A DNA stretch of 64,000 bases, from contig NZ_JAQSUW010000015.1 of assembly GCF_028649395.1 (NCBI RefSeq), positions 164,265 to 228,264 on the forward strand. Reading direction: 5' to 3'. The notes under the pieces are model-generated. The model did no database searches, had not been told where the DNA came from, and saw only the letters and a program-made list of their open reading frames with translations. The position numbers and the translations under genes were made by a program. Shown piece by piece: positions 41,040 to 50,480 of the stretch. Every line of letters begins with the position of its first letter. Position 1 is the first letter of the stretch. The stretch is from Pseudomonas sp. Gutcm_11s (GTDB lineage Bacteria; Pseudomonadota; Gammaproteobacteria; Pseudomonadales; Pseudomonadaceae).

Positions 41040-41777
41040 ATGAGAAGCATCTCAAGGGCAGTTGTACCCCTTCTCTTGGTCAGTAGTGTTCTCTCAGGTT
41101 GCGTCACGACTTCCAGTACGGGAGATGCGCCGCTCAACCAAGGGAACTGGCCCATTTGTACGGCGATTGGCGGCCTGGCCGGAGGAGGTCTTGGCGCCAT
41201 CGAAAGTTCTGCTTGGGCAGCTGGAGGTGCGGTGGCCGGTGCGGTCATCGGAACCTTGATCTGCTACGCCCAGGACGGCGACCAGGATGGCGATGGTGTA
41301 TTCGACCGTCGTGACCGTTGCCCCGATACCCCGCCCAACACACCGGTACGTCACAACGGATGTCCGTTGCCTGAATATCCGGATTCCGCACCCGCTAGCG
41401 AGCCTGTGGTCGAGGCTGGTGATCCGGTACGCGTCGAACTGGACGTCAAGTTCGATTACGACAAGTCCGTGGTCAAGCAAGAAAGCCAGGCCGATATCAA
41501 GGCAGTGGCTGACTTCATGAGCCAGTACCCGCAGACCAGCACCACCGTGGAAGGCCACACCGACTCCAACGGCTCCGATGCATACAATCAGGGGCTGTCC
41601 GAGCGGCGTGCCAATGCGGTGCGTGACGTACTGGTCAACCAGTACGGCGTGGCGAGTGATCGGGTGTCGTCGGTAGGTTATGGCGAGTCTCGCCCGGTGG
41701 CCGACAATGGCACCGACGAGGGACGTGCCGTCAACCGTCGCGTCGAGGCATCAGTCGAGGCACAACCCGCGCAATAG
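41040..41777 (+). CDS. OmpA-family lipoprotein with a thrombospondin type 3-like repeat
   Basis: A 245-aa lipoprotein paralogous to the previous gene: lipobox VLSGC, glycine-rich membrane segment, and OmpA domain with VEGHTDSNGSDAYNQGLSER and SSVGYGESRPVA. It differs by an inserted DQDGDGVFDRRDRCPDTPPN segment, a calcium-binding TSP3-like repeat often found in OmpA proteins. Likely binds peptidoglycan. Expression may be limited by the hairpin masking its ribosome binding site. Confidence 0.9.
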   Translation: MRSISRAVVPLLLVSSVLSGCVTTSSTGDAPLNQGNWPICTAIGGLAGGGLGAIESSAWAAGGAVAGAVIGTLICYAQDGDQDGDGVFDRRDRCPDTPPNTPVRHNGCPLPEYPDSAPASEPVVEAGDPVRVELDVKFDYDKSVVKQESQADIKAVADFMSQYPQTSTTVEGHTDSNGSDAYNQGLSERRANAVRDVLVNQYGVASDRVSSVGYGESRPVADNGTDEGRAVNRRVEASVEAQPAQ

Positions 41778-41840
41778 CGTTTTTGGCGGTGATCTACTCC
41801 CGCACCTCTCTCGGGTGGTGCGGGAGCTGATTCGGCGCTA

Positions 41841-42305
41841 TCAGAAAGTCGGGCGGGCGGCCGCAATGGCCACCAGGGCAAGCCCCACCAGCAGATTACT
41901 TCCCACCAGACGGCGGATACGCCCGAGAGCCTCGCCACCTGCCGGCCAGTTCTGTGCCTCCAAGGCCTGACGCAGCAGCGGCAGTTGCAGGAAACGCACG
42001 CGCAGGAACAGCGCCAGCATCACCAGATACAGGCCCATCATTATCTGCACATAGCGTGGTGCGGTCTCGAAACCGGCGAAGCGCATATGCAGCATGCCCA
42101 TGCCGGAAACCGGCAGCACCAGCACGGCGATCCATACCCAGAGGAAGAAGCGTTGGAACACGTCCAGCCACAGGCTCAGCCGTTCCGGTGCCTGTAGTTT
42201 GGCCACGGCGGCGGGGCGCAAAATCATCCAGGCGAAGAACATTCCACCGACCCAAACCAGGGCGGCCAGCACATGCACGGCGTAGAGGGCAGCAAAGACA
42301 GTCAT
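41841..42305 (-). CDS. CopD-like integral membrane protein
   Basis: A 154-aa membrane protein with four hydrophobic segments. HVLAALVWVGGMFFAWMILRP at the start (in pieces) is the CopD/DUF-type motif with a conserved His and Trp, then a central MGMLHMRF and a C-terminal Arg-rich turn (GRIRRLVGSN). Related proteins are annotated as CopD family, but copper or heme binding is not shown. ATG 42305 chosen over a TTG 6 bp upstream. Divergent from dinG. Confidence 0.75.
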   Translation of the reverse strand: MTVFAALYAVHVLAALVWVGGMFFAWMILRPAAVAKLQAPERLSLWLDVFQRFFLWVWIAVLVLPVSGMGMLHMRFAGFETAPRYVQIMMGLYLVMLALFLRVRFLQLPLLRQALEAQNWPAGGEALGRIRRLVGSNLLVGLALVAIAAARPTF

Positions 42306-42386
42306 CGGCAAGCTCCGGTTAGCGATGGCGCGCGAGCATAACCTATCGGTAAACTACTGAAAATTTATCCAGCCTTTTCCGCGCCC

Positions 42387-44534
42387 ATGCTCAGCTCCGA
42401 ACTCAAGTCCCAGATCCAGGGCGCCTACAGCCGTTTTCTCGAAGCCAAGGGGCTGAAGGCCCGTTATGGCCAGCGCCTGATGATCGCCGAAGTGGCCAAG
42501 GTGCTGGGGGCGATCAAGCACAACGAAGAAGGCCAGCGCGATGGCGAGCCCGCCGTGGTGGCGGTGGAGGCGGGGACCGGTACCGGCAAGACGGTCGCTT
42601 ACAGCCTCGCTGCCATTCCCACCGCCAAGGCCGCCGGCAAGCGCCTGGTGATCGCCACCGCCACCGTGGCGCTGCAGGAGCAGATCGTACACAAGGACCT
42701 GCCGGACTTGATGCGCAACGCCGGCCTGCAGTTCAGCTTCGCCCTGGCCAAGGGCCGGGGCCGCTACCTGTGCCTGTCCAAGCTGGACATGCTGCTGCAG
42801 GAAGGCCAGGCGCAGAGTGCTACCGCGCAGATGTTCGAGGAAGAAGGCTTTCGTATCGACGTCGACGAGCACAGCCAGAAGCTCTACAGCAAGATGATCG
42901 AGAAGCTCGCCGGCAATCGCTGGGACGGCGACCGTGACAGTTGGCCCGAGGAGCTGGAAGACCAGGTCTGGGGAACCCTGACCACCGACCACAGCCAGTG
43001 CACCAACCGCCATTGCCCGAACTTCCAGCAGTGCGCCTTCTATAAAGCGCGCGAGGGCATGACCAAGGTCGACGTGATTGTCACCAACCACGACATGGTT
43101 CTGGCCGACCTGGCCCTGGGCGGCGGCGCCGTGCTGCCGGATCCGCGCGAGACGCTCTACGTGTTCGACGAAGGTCACCACCTGCCGGACAAGGCCATCG
43201 GCCACTTCGCCCATTTCACCCGCCTGCGCAGCACTGCCGACTGGCTCGGCCAGGTGGAGAAGAACCTGACCAAGCTGCTGGCCCAGCATCCGCTGCCTGG
43301 CGACCTCGGTCGCCTGATCGAGCAGGTGCCCGAGCAGGCCCGCGAGTTGCGCACCCAGCAGCAGTTCATGTTCAGCGCCTGCGAGCAGTTGGCCGACTTC
43401 CGAGCCGGTGAGGACATGGAGGGCCGCGAGCGCCCGCGCCACCGTTTCGAGGGCGGCCTGGTGCCCGAGCACCTGCGCGAGCTGGGCATCGAACTGAAGA
43501 AGGGCTTCGCCAAGCTCACCGACGTCTTCACCCGCCTCACCGAACTGCTCAAGCAGGCCATGGACGACGAGGGCACCAGCCTGGGCCTTGCCAGCCACCA
43601 GGCGGAGGAGTGGTACCCGCTGTTCGGCAGCCTGCTGGCTCGCGCCCAGGGCAACTGGGAGCTGTGGACCGCCTTCACTGTCGAGGACCCGGAAGACAGC
43701 CCGCCGATGGCGCGCTGGCTGACCCTGGCCGACAGCAGTGCGCTGTTCGATATCGAGGTCAACGCCAGCCCGATCCTCGCCGCCGAGACCCTGCGCCGCA
43801 ACCTGTGGAATGTCGCCTATGGCGCCCTAGTAACGTCCGCCACGCTGACCGCACTCGGCACCTTCGACCGCTTCCGCATGCGTTCCGGCCTGCCCAAGGC
43901 GGCGGTAACCGCCGTGGTGCCCAGCCCGTTCCACCATGCCGATGCTGGCGTACTGCGGGTGCCGGACCTCAAGGCCGACCCGCGTGACGCCGCCGCCCAT
44001 ACCGCCGCCATCATTCGTGACCTGCCGGAACTGGTGAAGGGCGCGCGCGGCACCCTGGTGCTGTATTCCTCGCGCAAGCAGATGCAGGACGTGTTCGACG
44101 GCCTCGATCGCGACTGGCGCAAGCGCGTGCTGATCCAGGGCAACCTGTCCAAGCAGGAGACCTTGAACAAGCACAAGGCGCGGGTCGACGATGGCGACGA
44201 GAGCGTGCTGTTCGGTCTGGCCAGCTTCGCCGAGGGTGTCGACCTGCCGGGCGCCTACTGCGAGCATGTGGTGATCGCCAAGATTCCCTTCGCCGTGCCG
44301 GATGACCCGGTAGAAGCGGCGCTGGCCGAATGGATCGAGGCGCGCGGCGGCAATCCGTTTATGGAAATCGCCGTGCCCGACGCCTCGCTGCGCCTGATCC
44401 AGGCCTGCGGCCGCCTGCTGCGTACCGAGGCCGACCGCGGCACCATCACTCTGCTGGATCGCCGCGTGGTCACCCAGCGCTACGGCAAGGCGATCCTCAA
44501 TGCCTTGCCGCCGTTCCGTCGCGAGATCGCCTGA
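42387..44534 (+). CDS. dinG: ATP-dependent DNA helicase DinG
   Basis: A 715-aa superfamily 2 (XPD-like) 5'-3' DNA helicase, involved in resolving R-loops and DNA damage. VEAGTGTGKTVAYSLA is Walker A, VFDEGHHLPD the DEAH-type Walker B, and four cysteines (RYLCLSKL, then CTNRHCPNFQQC) bind the 4Fe-4S cluster. The C-terminal LIQACGRLLRTEADRG is helicase motif VI. Length agrees with DinG. No SOS box was recognised upstream. Confidence 0.95.
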   Translation: MLSSELKSQIQGAYSRFLEAKGLKARYGQRLMIAEVAKVLGAIKHNEEGQRDGEPAVVAVEAGTGTGKTVAYSLAAIPTAKAAGKRLVIATATVALQEQIVHKDLPDLMRNAGLQFSFALAKGRGRYLCLSKLDMLLQEGQAQSATAQMFEEEGFRIDVDEHSQKLYSKMIEKLAGNRWDGDRDSWPEELEDQVWGTLTTDHSQCTNRHCPNFQQCAFYKAREGMTKVDVIVTNHDMVLADLALGGGAVLPDPRETLYVFDEGHHLPDKAIGHFAHFTRLRSTADWLGQVEKNLTKLLAQHPLPGDLGRLIEQVPEQARELRTQQQFMFSACEQLADFRAGEDMEGRERPRHRFEGGLVPEHLRELGIELKKGFAKLTDVFTRLTELLKQAMDDEGTSLGLASHQAEEWYPLFGSLLARAQGNWELWTAFTVEDPEDSPPMARWLTLADSSALFDIEVNASPILAAETLRRNLWNVAYGALVTSATLTALGTFDRFRMRSGLPKAAVTAVVPSPFHHADAGVLRVPDLKADPRDAAAHTAAIIRDLPELVKGARGTLVLYSSRKQMQDVFDGLDRDWRKRVLIQGNLSKQETLNKHKARVDDGDESVLFGLASFAEGVDLPGAYCEHVVIAKIPFAVPDDPVEAALAEWIEARGGNPFMEIAVPDASLRLIQACGRLLRTEADRGTITLLDRRVVTQRYGKAILNALPPFRREIA

Positions 44535-44561
44535 TCCCGTTCACCTGTCAGCGAGTTGGCT

Positions 44562-45386
44562 ATGCGCACCATCCTGATTACCGGCTGTTCCTCGGGTATC
44601 GGCCACGCCACGGCGCTGGCCTGCCGTAACGCTGGTTGGCGAGTGTTCGCCAGCGCGCGCAAGGCGGCGGACGTTGAGCGCCTGCAGGCCGAGGGGTTCG
44701 AGACGGTGCAGCTCGACCTGGACGACTCCGCCAGCATCGCTGCGGCACTGGCCTGGGTGCTGGAGCAGAGTGGCGGTGGCCTGGATGCACTGTTCAACAA
44801 CGCCGGCTACGGCCAGCCCGGCGCCATCGAGGACCTGCCGCGAGTGGCCTGGCGCGAGCAGTTCGAGAGCAACCTGTTCGGCCCCATCGAGCTGACCGCC
44901 GCGGTGCTGCCGATCATGCGCCGCCAGGGTCATGGCCGCATCCTGTTCAACAGTTCGGTGCTCGGCTATGCGGCGCTGCCGTTGCGCGGCGCCTACAACG
45001 CTTCCAAGTTCGCCATGGAAGGGCTAGTCGACACCCTGCGCCTGGAGCTGGCCGGCAGCGGCATCGAAGCGGTGCTGGTCGAGCCGGGGCCGATCATCGC
45101 GCGCTTCCGCGCCAACAGCCTGCTGGCCCTGCGCAAGCATGTGGACACCAGTCGCGGTGCCCATGCGGCCAGCTACGCGCTGATGGAAGAGCGCCTGGCC
45201 CGGGAAGGCGCGGCGGTCAAATTCACCCTGCCGGCGGAGGCGGTGGCCGAGGCCGTGTTGCAGGCGCTGGATAGCCGAGTGCCGCGTACCCGCTATCCGG
45301 TGACGGTGCCAGCAAGGCTTTTCCGCCTGCTCAATCGGCTGTTGCCGGACCGTTTGCTGGATCGAATCAAGGCCAGCTCTGTCTGA
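44562..45386 (+). CDS. Short-chain dehydrogenase/reductase
   Basis: A 274-aa SDR. ITGCSSGIGHATA (residues 7-19) binds NAD(P), NNAGYGQPG is the structural motif, Ser in FNSSVLG and YNASK provide the catalytic Ser, Tyr and Lys. Closest in pattern to the classical SDRs annotated as YbbO or retinol-dehydrogenase-like oxidoreductases. ATG 44562 is chosen over a TTG 6 nt upstream. Starts 27 bp after dinG and may be cotranscribed. Substrate unknown. Confidence 0.9.
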   Translation: MRTILITGCSSGIGHATALACRNAGWRVFASARKAADVERLQAEGFETVQLDLDDSASIAAALAWVLEQSGGGLDALFNNAGYGQPGAIEDLPRVAWREQFESNLFGPIELTAAVLPIMRRQGHGRILFNSSVLGYAALPLRGAYNASKFAMEGLVDTLRLELAGSGIEAVLVEPGPIIARFRANSLLALRKHVDTSRGAHAASYALMEERLAREGAAVKFTLPAEAVAEAVLQALDSRVPRTRYPVTVPARLFRLLNRLLPDRLLDRIKASSV

Positions 45387-45480
45387 AATCAGGCACTTGC
45401 GTAGCCGCCAGGCGGGCTCCGGGGTGGCAATAGCAACCCTGCCTGGTGTCTACTTGGGCATCTTCCGGAGTGCCTGTTCG

Positions 45481-47751
45481 ATGATCCGCCGTATTCTTCC
45501 GCTCGTTATCGCCCTCAATCTCGCCGCACCCGCCCTGGCTGCGCCCGAGGGCCAGCAGACCCTGTTCAGCTTTATCAAGCCCACCGATGTGGTGAAGGTC
45601 GAGAGCCAGGCCGCCAGTTTTCCCGAGCTGACCGCAGAGCCGACGCCCGAGGGCGAGGTGCTGCGCCGTTTCACCTTCAATGCTGCTGACAACCCCAGCC
45701 TGCGCCTGAGTCCGCAGACCGGCGACTGGGACTGGTCGCAGGCCGGCGCGATGAGCCTGCGCCTGCAGAGCGCGATGGACTGGGCGGTGACGCTGGATGT
45801 GCGCATCGAGAGCCGTGACGGCAAGGTGCTGACCAGCCGTATCGCCCTGCCTGCCGGCCCGGCGCAGACCCTGCTGGTGCCGCTCGCCGCCACCTCGCCG
45901 CGAGCTCAGGGCATGCGCGCTGCACCGCCCATGCCGATCAGCGTCGAGGGGCAGCGCGTGCTGCTTGCCGACGTAGTCGAGGGCGAGCTGACGGCCGCGC
46001 AGGTCAGTGCTGTGACGCTGAGCATGAGCAAGCCCGATGCGCCACAGAGCGTCCTGCTCGGCCGCTTTGGCGTGCAGGCCGGCGATGCGGCGCAACAGGC
46101 CGTCTATACCGGCATCATCGACGCCTATGGCCAGTACAGCCGCGGTCAATGGCCGGGCAAGGTCGACAAGGATCAGCAGCTGCGCGAAGGCGCGGCCCGC
46201 GAGCGCGAGCAACTGAAGACCTGGCTGGCAGAGCGCCCGCAGCAGGACAAGTTCGGCGGCTGGATGAGCGGCCCGACATTCGAGGCCAAGGGCTTCTTCC
46301 GTACCGAGAAGCGCGATGGCCGCTGGTACCTGGTCACGCCCGAGGGGCATCCCTTCTATTCCCTCGGGGTCAATGCGGTCAGCGCCTGGCAGAGCCAGAC
46401 CTATGTCGAGGGCCGCGAGTCGATGTTCGCCGCCCTGCCCAAGGATGGCGAGCCGCTGGCCAGCTACTACGGCAAGCGTGACAGCCGCAGCGACAGCGGT
46501 GCCAGCCGTGGTCGGGCCTTCGACCACGGACGCTGGTACGATTTCTACCGCGCCAACCTGCAGCGCAGCTACGCCGAGCCCTGCCAGGCGGCCCAGCCGC
46601 CGCTGGCCGCGACGCCAGCACCGGCCGAGCCGGCAGCCTGCCCGCCGCCTGGCTTCGATGCCGATCGCTGGGCCCAGAATACCCTGGACCGCCTGCAGGC
46701 CTGGGGCTTCAACAGCCTGGGCAACTGGAGCGACGATACCCTGGGCAAGGCGCAGCGCCTGCCTTACAGCATCCCGCTGTCGATTTCCGGCGACTACGCC
46801 ACCATCAGCACCGGCCACGACTGGTGGGGCGGCATGCCCGACCCGTTTGATCCGCGCTTTGCCATGGCTGCCGAACGCGCCATCGCCATCGCCACTCGCG
46901 ATCGCCGCGACGACCCCTGGCTGATGGGCTTCTTCGCCGACAACGAACTGGCCTGGGCCGCTCCCGGCGATGATCCGAAAGCCCGCTACGCCCTGGCCTA
47001 CGGCACCCTGCGCCTGACCACCGACGTGCCGGCCAAGCGCGCCTTCCTCAAGCAGCTGCGCGACAAGTACCGCAACCAGAATGGCCTGTCCAAGGCTTGG
47101 GGCATCGAGCTCAAGGCCTGGGAGCTGATGGAGGACCCGGGCTTCGAGCCGCCGCTGCCGAGCGCCGAGTTCCCGCAGATCGAGCAGGACCTGCAGAACT
47201 TCCAGCGCCTGTTCGCCGATACCTACTTCAAGACCATCGCCGACTCGCTGAAGTGGCACTCGCCCAATCACATGCTGCTCGGTGGCCGCTTCGCCATCGC
47301 CACGCCGGAGGCCATCGCGGCCTGCGCCCAGTATTGCGACGTGCTGAGCTTCAACTTCTATGTCAGGGAGCCACAGCACGGCTACGACTTCGCCGCTCTG
47401 CGTGCGCTGGACAAGCCGCTGATGGTCACCGAGTTCCATTTCGGCTCGCGTGACCGTGGGCCGTTCTGGGGTGGTGTGACCGAGACCTACAAGGAAGAGG
47501 AGCGTGGCCCGGCCTACGCCAACTTCCTGGCCAAGGCCCTGGAAGAACCGGCGATCGTCGGCGTGCACTGGTTCCAGTACCTCGATCAACCGGCTAGCGG
47601 TCGTCTGCTGGACGGCGAGAACGGCCACTTCGGCCTGGTCGCCATCACCGACCGCCCCTGGCAGGGCTTCGTCGAAGCCGTGCGCAAGGCCAACCTCAAG
47701 GTGGCCGAGAAGCTGCTGCCCAAGGCCGAAGCGGCCCCCGCGAAACCCTGA
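45481..47751 (+). CDS. Exported agarase-like glycoside hydrolase (GH-A clan)
   Basis: A 756-aa secreted enzyme: signal peptide to about residue 22 (APALAA), an N-terminal beta-sandwich domain (about 25-230), then a TIM-barrel with GRWYLVTPEGHPFYSLGVN, ADNELAWA (Glu489, likely acid/base) and MVTEFHFGSRDRG (Glu651, likely nucleophile), the spacing seen in GH42/GH50-like enzymes. Such proteins are often labelled beta-agarase, but the polymer is unknown and an alginate or exopolysaccharide is equally possible. A Pro/Ala-rich stretch near residues 370-390 seems a lineage insert. GGAG precedes the ATG. Confidence 0.75.
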   Translation: MIRRILPLVIALNLAAPALAAPEGQQTLFSFIKPTDVVKVESQAASFPELTAEPTPEGEVLRRFTFNAADNPSLRLSPQTGDWDWSQAGAMSLRLQSAMDWAVTLDVRIESRDGKVLTSRIALPAGPAQTLLVPLAATSPRAQGMRAAPPMPISVEGQRVLLADVVEGELTAAQVSAVTLSMSKPDAPQSVLLGRFGVQAGDAAQQAVYTGIIDAYGQYSRGQWPGKVDKDQQLREGAAREREQLKTWLAERPQQDKFGGWMSGPTFEAKGFFRTEKRDGRWYLVTPEGHPFYSLGVNAVSAWQSQTYVEGRESMFAALPKDGEPLASYYGKRDSRSDSGASRGRAFDHGRWYDFYRANLQRSYAEPCQAAQPPLAATPAPAEPAACPPPGFDADRWAQNTLDRLQAWGFNSLGNWSDDTLGKAQRLPYSIPLSISGDYATISTGHDWWGGMPDPFDPRFAMAAERAIAIATRDRRDDPWLMGFFADNELAWAAPGDDPKARYALAYGTLRLTTDVPAKRAFLKQLRDKYRNQNGLSKAWGIELKAWELMEDPGFEPPLPSAEFPQIEQDLQNFQRLFADTYFKTIADSLKWHSPNHMLLGGRFAIATPEAIAACAQYCDVLSFNFYVREPQHGYDFAALRALDKPLMVTEFHFGSRDRGPFWGGVTETYKEEERGPAYANFLAKALEEPAIVGVHWFQYLDQPASGRLLDGENGHFGLVAITDRPWQGFVEAVRKANLKVAEKLLPKAEAAPAKP

Positions 47752-47902
47752 TCTGCTTGCGTGAGTCCCGTCCCGGAACGCGTTGCCGCGCTTCCGGGCG
47801 CTAGACCGTTGGTCTGACCAAGTGACTTGAGCAAAGCGGCAGGATTCCCATGAACAGTCGGTGCTGAAACAATGCCGGCCATTCGGACCGAGGAGTAAGA
47901 GG

Positions 47903-49048
47903 TTGCAGATCCAGGGCCATTTCGACCTGCGCTTCGAAGCGCTGAAGGATGCCTTCGTCGAACTCTTCGACGATCCCCAAGAACGTGGCGCCGCTCTGTG
48001 CGTGCAGATCGGCGGCGAAACCGTCGTCGATATCTGGGCTGGCACGGCCGACAAGGATGGCGCCGAGGCCTGGCATACAGACACCATCCTCAATCTGTTC
48101 TCCTGCACCAAGACCTTTGCCGCCGTTGCCGCTCTGCAGCTGGTAGAGCAGGGCAAGCTCGAGCTGGATGCTCCCGTGGCGCGCTGGTGGCCGGAGTTCG
48201 CGGCGGCCGGCAAGGAGCGCGTGACCCTGCGCCAACTGCTCAGCCACCGTGCCGGCCTGCCGGCACTGCGTGCGCAGCTGCCTGCCGAGGCGCTCTACGA
48301 CTGGCAACAGATGACCGCCGCCCTGGCCGCCGAACAACCCTGGTGGACGCCCGACGAAGCGCACGGTTACTCGCCCATCACCTATGGCTGGCTGGTCGGC
48401 GAACTGCTGCGCCGGGTCGAGGGGCGCGGGCCGGGCGAGACCATCGCCGCGCGCATCGCCCAGCCGCTGGGCCTGGACTTCCATGTCGGCCTGGCCGAGG
48501 AAGAATTTCCCCGCGTCGCCCACATCGCCCGCAAGAAGGGTGACATGGGCGATGCCGCCGCCCAGCGCCTGCTCAAGTGCATGATGAGCGAGCCGACTGC
48601 GCTGTCCACCCGCGCGTTCGCCAACCCGCCGTCTATCCTCACCAGTACCAACAAGCCGGAGTGGCGACTCATGCAACAGCCGGCGGCCAATGGCCATGGC
48701 AATGCGCGTTCCCTCGCTGGCTTCTATGCGGCCCTGCTCGACGGTCGCCTGCTGGAGCCGGAACTGCTGGGCGAGATGACCCGCGAACACTCCTGCGGCG
48801 AAGACCGCACCCTGCTGACTTCGACCCGCCTGGGGCTGGGCTGCATGCTCGACCAGGCGGACGTTGCCAACGCCACCTATGGATTGGGGCGCAAATCCTT
48901 CGGTCATCCAGGAGCGGGCGGCTCCGTCGGGTTTGCCGATCCAGAACGCGAAGTCGCTTTCGGCTTCGTCACCAATAGTCTCGGACCATACGTATTGATG
49001 GACCCGCGTGCGCAGAAGTTGGCGCGTGCGCTGGGCCAATGCCTGTAA
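47903..49048 (+). CDS. Beta-lactamase-fold serine esterase (EstB-like)
   Basis: A 381-aa serine hydrolase of the class C beta-lactamase/penicillin-binding fold. SCTKT (Ser67, Lys70) is the nucleophile motif, YSPITYGW provides the Tyr, and HPGAGG replaces the third KTG/HTG motif, all as in EstB-type esterases and not true beta-lactamases. No signal peptide, so cytosolic. TTG 47903 has a GAGGAGTAAGAGG stretch upstream and fits family length; the GTG at 47861 has no site. Next gene follows after 22 bp. Confidence 0.86.
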   Translation: MQIQGHFDLRFEALKDAFVELFDDPQERGAALCVQIGGETVVDIWAGTADKDGAEAWHTDTILNLFSCTKTFAAVAALQLVEQGKLELDAPVARWWPEFAAAGKERVTLRQLLSHRAGLPALRAQLPAEALYDWQQMTAALAAEQPWWTPDEAHGYSPITYGWLVGELLRRVEGRGPGETIAARIAQPLGLDFHVGLAEEEFPRVAHIARKKGDMGDAAAQRLLKCMMSEPTALSTRAFANPPSILTSTNKPEWRLMQQPAANGHGNARSLAGFYAALLDGRLLEPELLGEMTREHSCGEDRTLLTSTRLGLGCMLDQADVANATYGLGRKSFGHPGAGGSVGFADPEREVAFGFVTNSLGPYVLMDPRAQKLARALGQCL

Positions 49049-49070
49049 CTTGCTGGGGGAAGACCTGACC

Positions 49071-49796
49071 ATGCACAAGAAAACACTCATTCTGCTCTGC
49101 TGCCTGAGCCTCGCTGCCTGCGCCAACTCGGACAAGAAGGAAGAAACCTCCAGCAGCTGGTGGCCGTTCGGCGACAGCGACAAGCCGGTCGCCGCTGCCA
49201 AGAAGGCTCCGCCCAAGATCGATCATGAAGTTACCAATGCCTGGCTGGATGAGTACGAGCCGCGCCTGAAGACCGCCCTGAGCGGCAGCAAGATGGAGCT
49301 GGAGCGCCGCGAGAATGTGCTGGTGGTCACCGCACCGGTGGAGAGCTCGTTCAACCCGGACCGCCCGAGCATGCTGATGCCGGCGGTACTCGGCCCGTTC
49401 ACCAAGGTGGCGAAGATCCTCGAGGCGGACAAGAACACTGGCGTGCTGATCCTCGGCCATGCCGACAGCACCGGCAAGGTCGAAGACAACCGCGTGCTCA
49501 GCGAGGACCGCGCCAAGGCCGTGGCCTCGATCTTCCGTCTCAGCGGCCTGCAGCGTGACCGTCTGCTGCTCAAGGGTGTCGGCTCCGACATGCCGCGTGC
49601 CGCCAATGACAGCGCCGCCGGCCGCTCGCTGAACCGCCGCGTGGAAATCGTCCTGACCCCGCAGAAGACCCTGGTCGCGCTGCTGGCCCGCTACAGCCAG
49701 CCGGCCCCGGCGACTGCCACCGCATCCGCAGCTGCGGCCAACCTGCCAGTGGCGCAGATTGCCGCAGATCAAAAGAAGAAGGACAAGGCGCAGTAA
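49071..49796 (+). CDS. OmpA-family lipoprotein
   Basis: A 241-aa lipoprotein with lipobox SLAAC (Cys17), a short Lys/Pro spacer, and an OmpA-like domain: LILGHADSTGKVEDNRVLSE, LLKGVGSDMPRA and RSLNRRVEIVL. The usual TD of GHTD is AD here. A C-terminal Ala-rich tail ends KKKDKAQ. Likely binds murein. GGGGGAAG precedes the ATG; pdxH follows after 29 bp. Distinct from the paralogous pair at 40-42 kb. Confidence 0.87.
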   Translation: MHKKTLILLCCLSLAACANSDKKEETSSSWWPFGDSDKPVAAAKKAPPKIDHEVTNAWLDEYEPRLKTALSGSKMELERRENVLVVTAPVESSFNPDRPSMLMPAVLGPFTKVAKILEADKNTGVLILGHADSTGKVEDNRVLSEDRAKAVASIFRLSGLQRDRLLLKGVGSDMPRAANDSAAGRSLNRRVEIVLTPQKTLVALLARYSQPAPATATASAAAANLPVAQIAADQKKKDKAQ

Positions 49797-49825
49797 GCTT
49801 GCGACATCACTGAGAGGATGTGCGC

Positions 49826-50473
49826 ATGACCCAGACCCTGGCCGATATGCGGCGTGACTACACCCGCGACGGACTCGGCGAAGAGCAGGCCCCGGCCGAG
49901 CCTTTCGCCCTGTTCCGCCGCTGGTTCGACGACGCGGTGAAGACCGAGCAGCTGCCGGTCGAACCGAACGCCATGACCCTGGCCACGGTCGACGAGGAGG
50001 GGCGCCCGCATTGCCGGGTGCTGCTGCTCAAGGGCCTGGACGAGCAGGGCTTCACCTTCTTCAGCAACTACGAGAGCGCCAAGGCTCGCCAACTGGCGGC
50101 ACGGCCTTTTGCGGCCATGACCTTCTTCTGGCCCAGCCTGGAACGCCAGGTGCGTATCGAAGGGCGGGTGGAGAAGGTTTCGGCGCAGGAATCCGATGCC
50201 TACTTCCAGGTACGCCCGCTGGGTAGCCGCATCGGTGCCTGGGCTTCGCCGCAGAGCCGGGTGATTCGCGATCGCGAGGAGCTGCAGCAGCTGCTCGCCG
50301 AGACCGAGCGACGTTTTCTCGACCGCGCGCCGGAGTGCCCGCCGCACTGGGGTGGCTACCGCCTGCTGCCCGAACGCATCGAGTTCTGGCAGGGACGGGC
50401 CAGCCGCCTGCACGACCGCCTCAACTACCGCTCGGTGGATGGCGCCTGGCTGCGCGAACGCCTGGCACCCTGA
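49826..50473 (+). CDS. pdxH: Pyridoxamine/pyridoxine 5'-phosphate oxidase
   Basis: A 215-aa FMN enzyme that oxidises PNP and PMP to pyridoxal phosphate. [27 protein letters not shown] spans the FMN-binding blocks (in parts), [12 protein letters not shown] and [15 protein letters not shown] are typical, and the C-terminal RLHDRLNYR...WLRERLAP matches PdxH. ATG 49826 has AGAGG 8 nt upstream. PLP made here serves enzymes such as CobC and the PLP protein at 60.7 kb, though no special link is implied. Confidence 0.95.
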   Translation: MTQTLADMRRDYTRDGLGEEQAPAEPFALFRRWFDDAVKTEQLPVEPNAMTLATVDEEGRPHCRVLLLKGLDEQGFTFFSNYESAKARQLAARPFAAMTFFWPSLERQVRIEGRVEKVSAQESDAYFQVRPLGSRIGAWASPQSRVIRDREELQQLLAETERRFLDRAPECPPHWGGYRLLPERIEFWQGRASRLHDRLNYRSVDGAWLRERLAP

Positions 50474-50480
50474 GCCCGGC

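Noticed and set aside
45367..48213. 948-codon open frame on the minus strand
   Set aside because: Antisense to the glycoside hydrolase and the esterase gene; the composition is typical of a GC-rich shadow frame and both plus-strand genes have motifs and SD sites.
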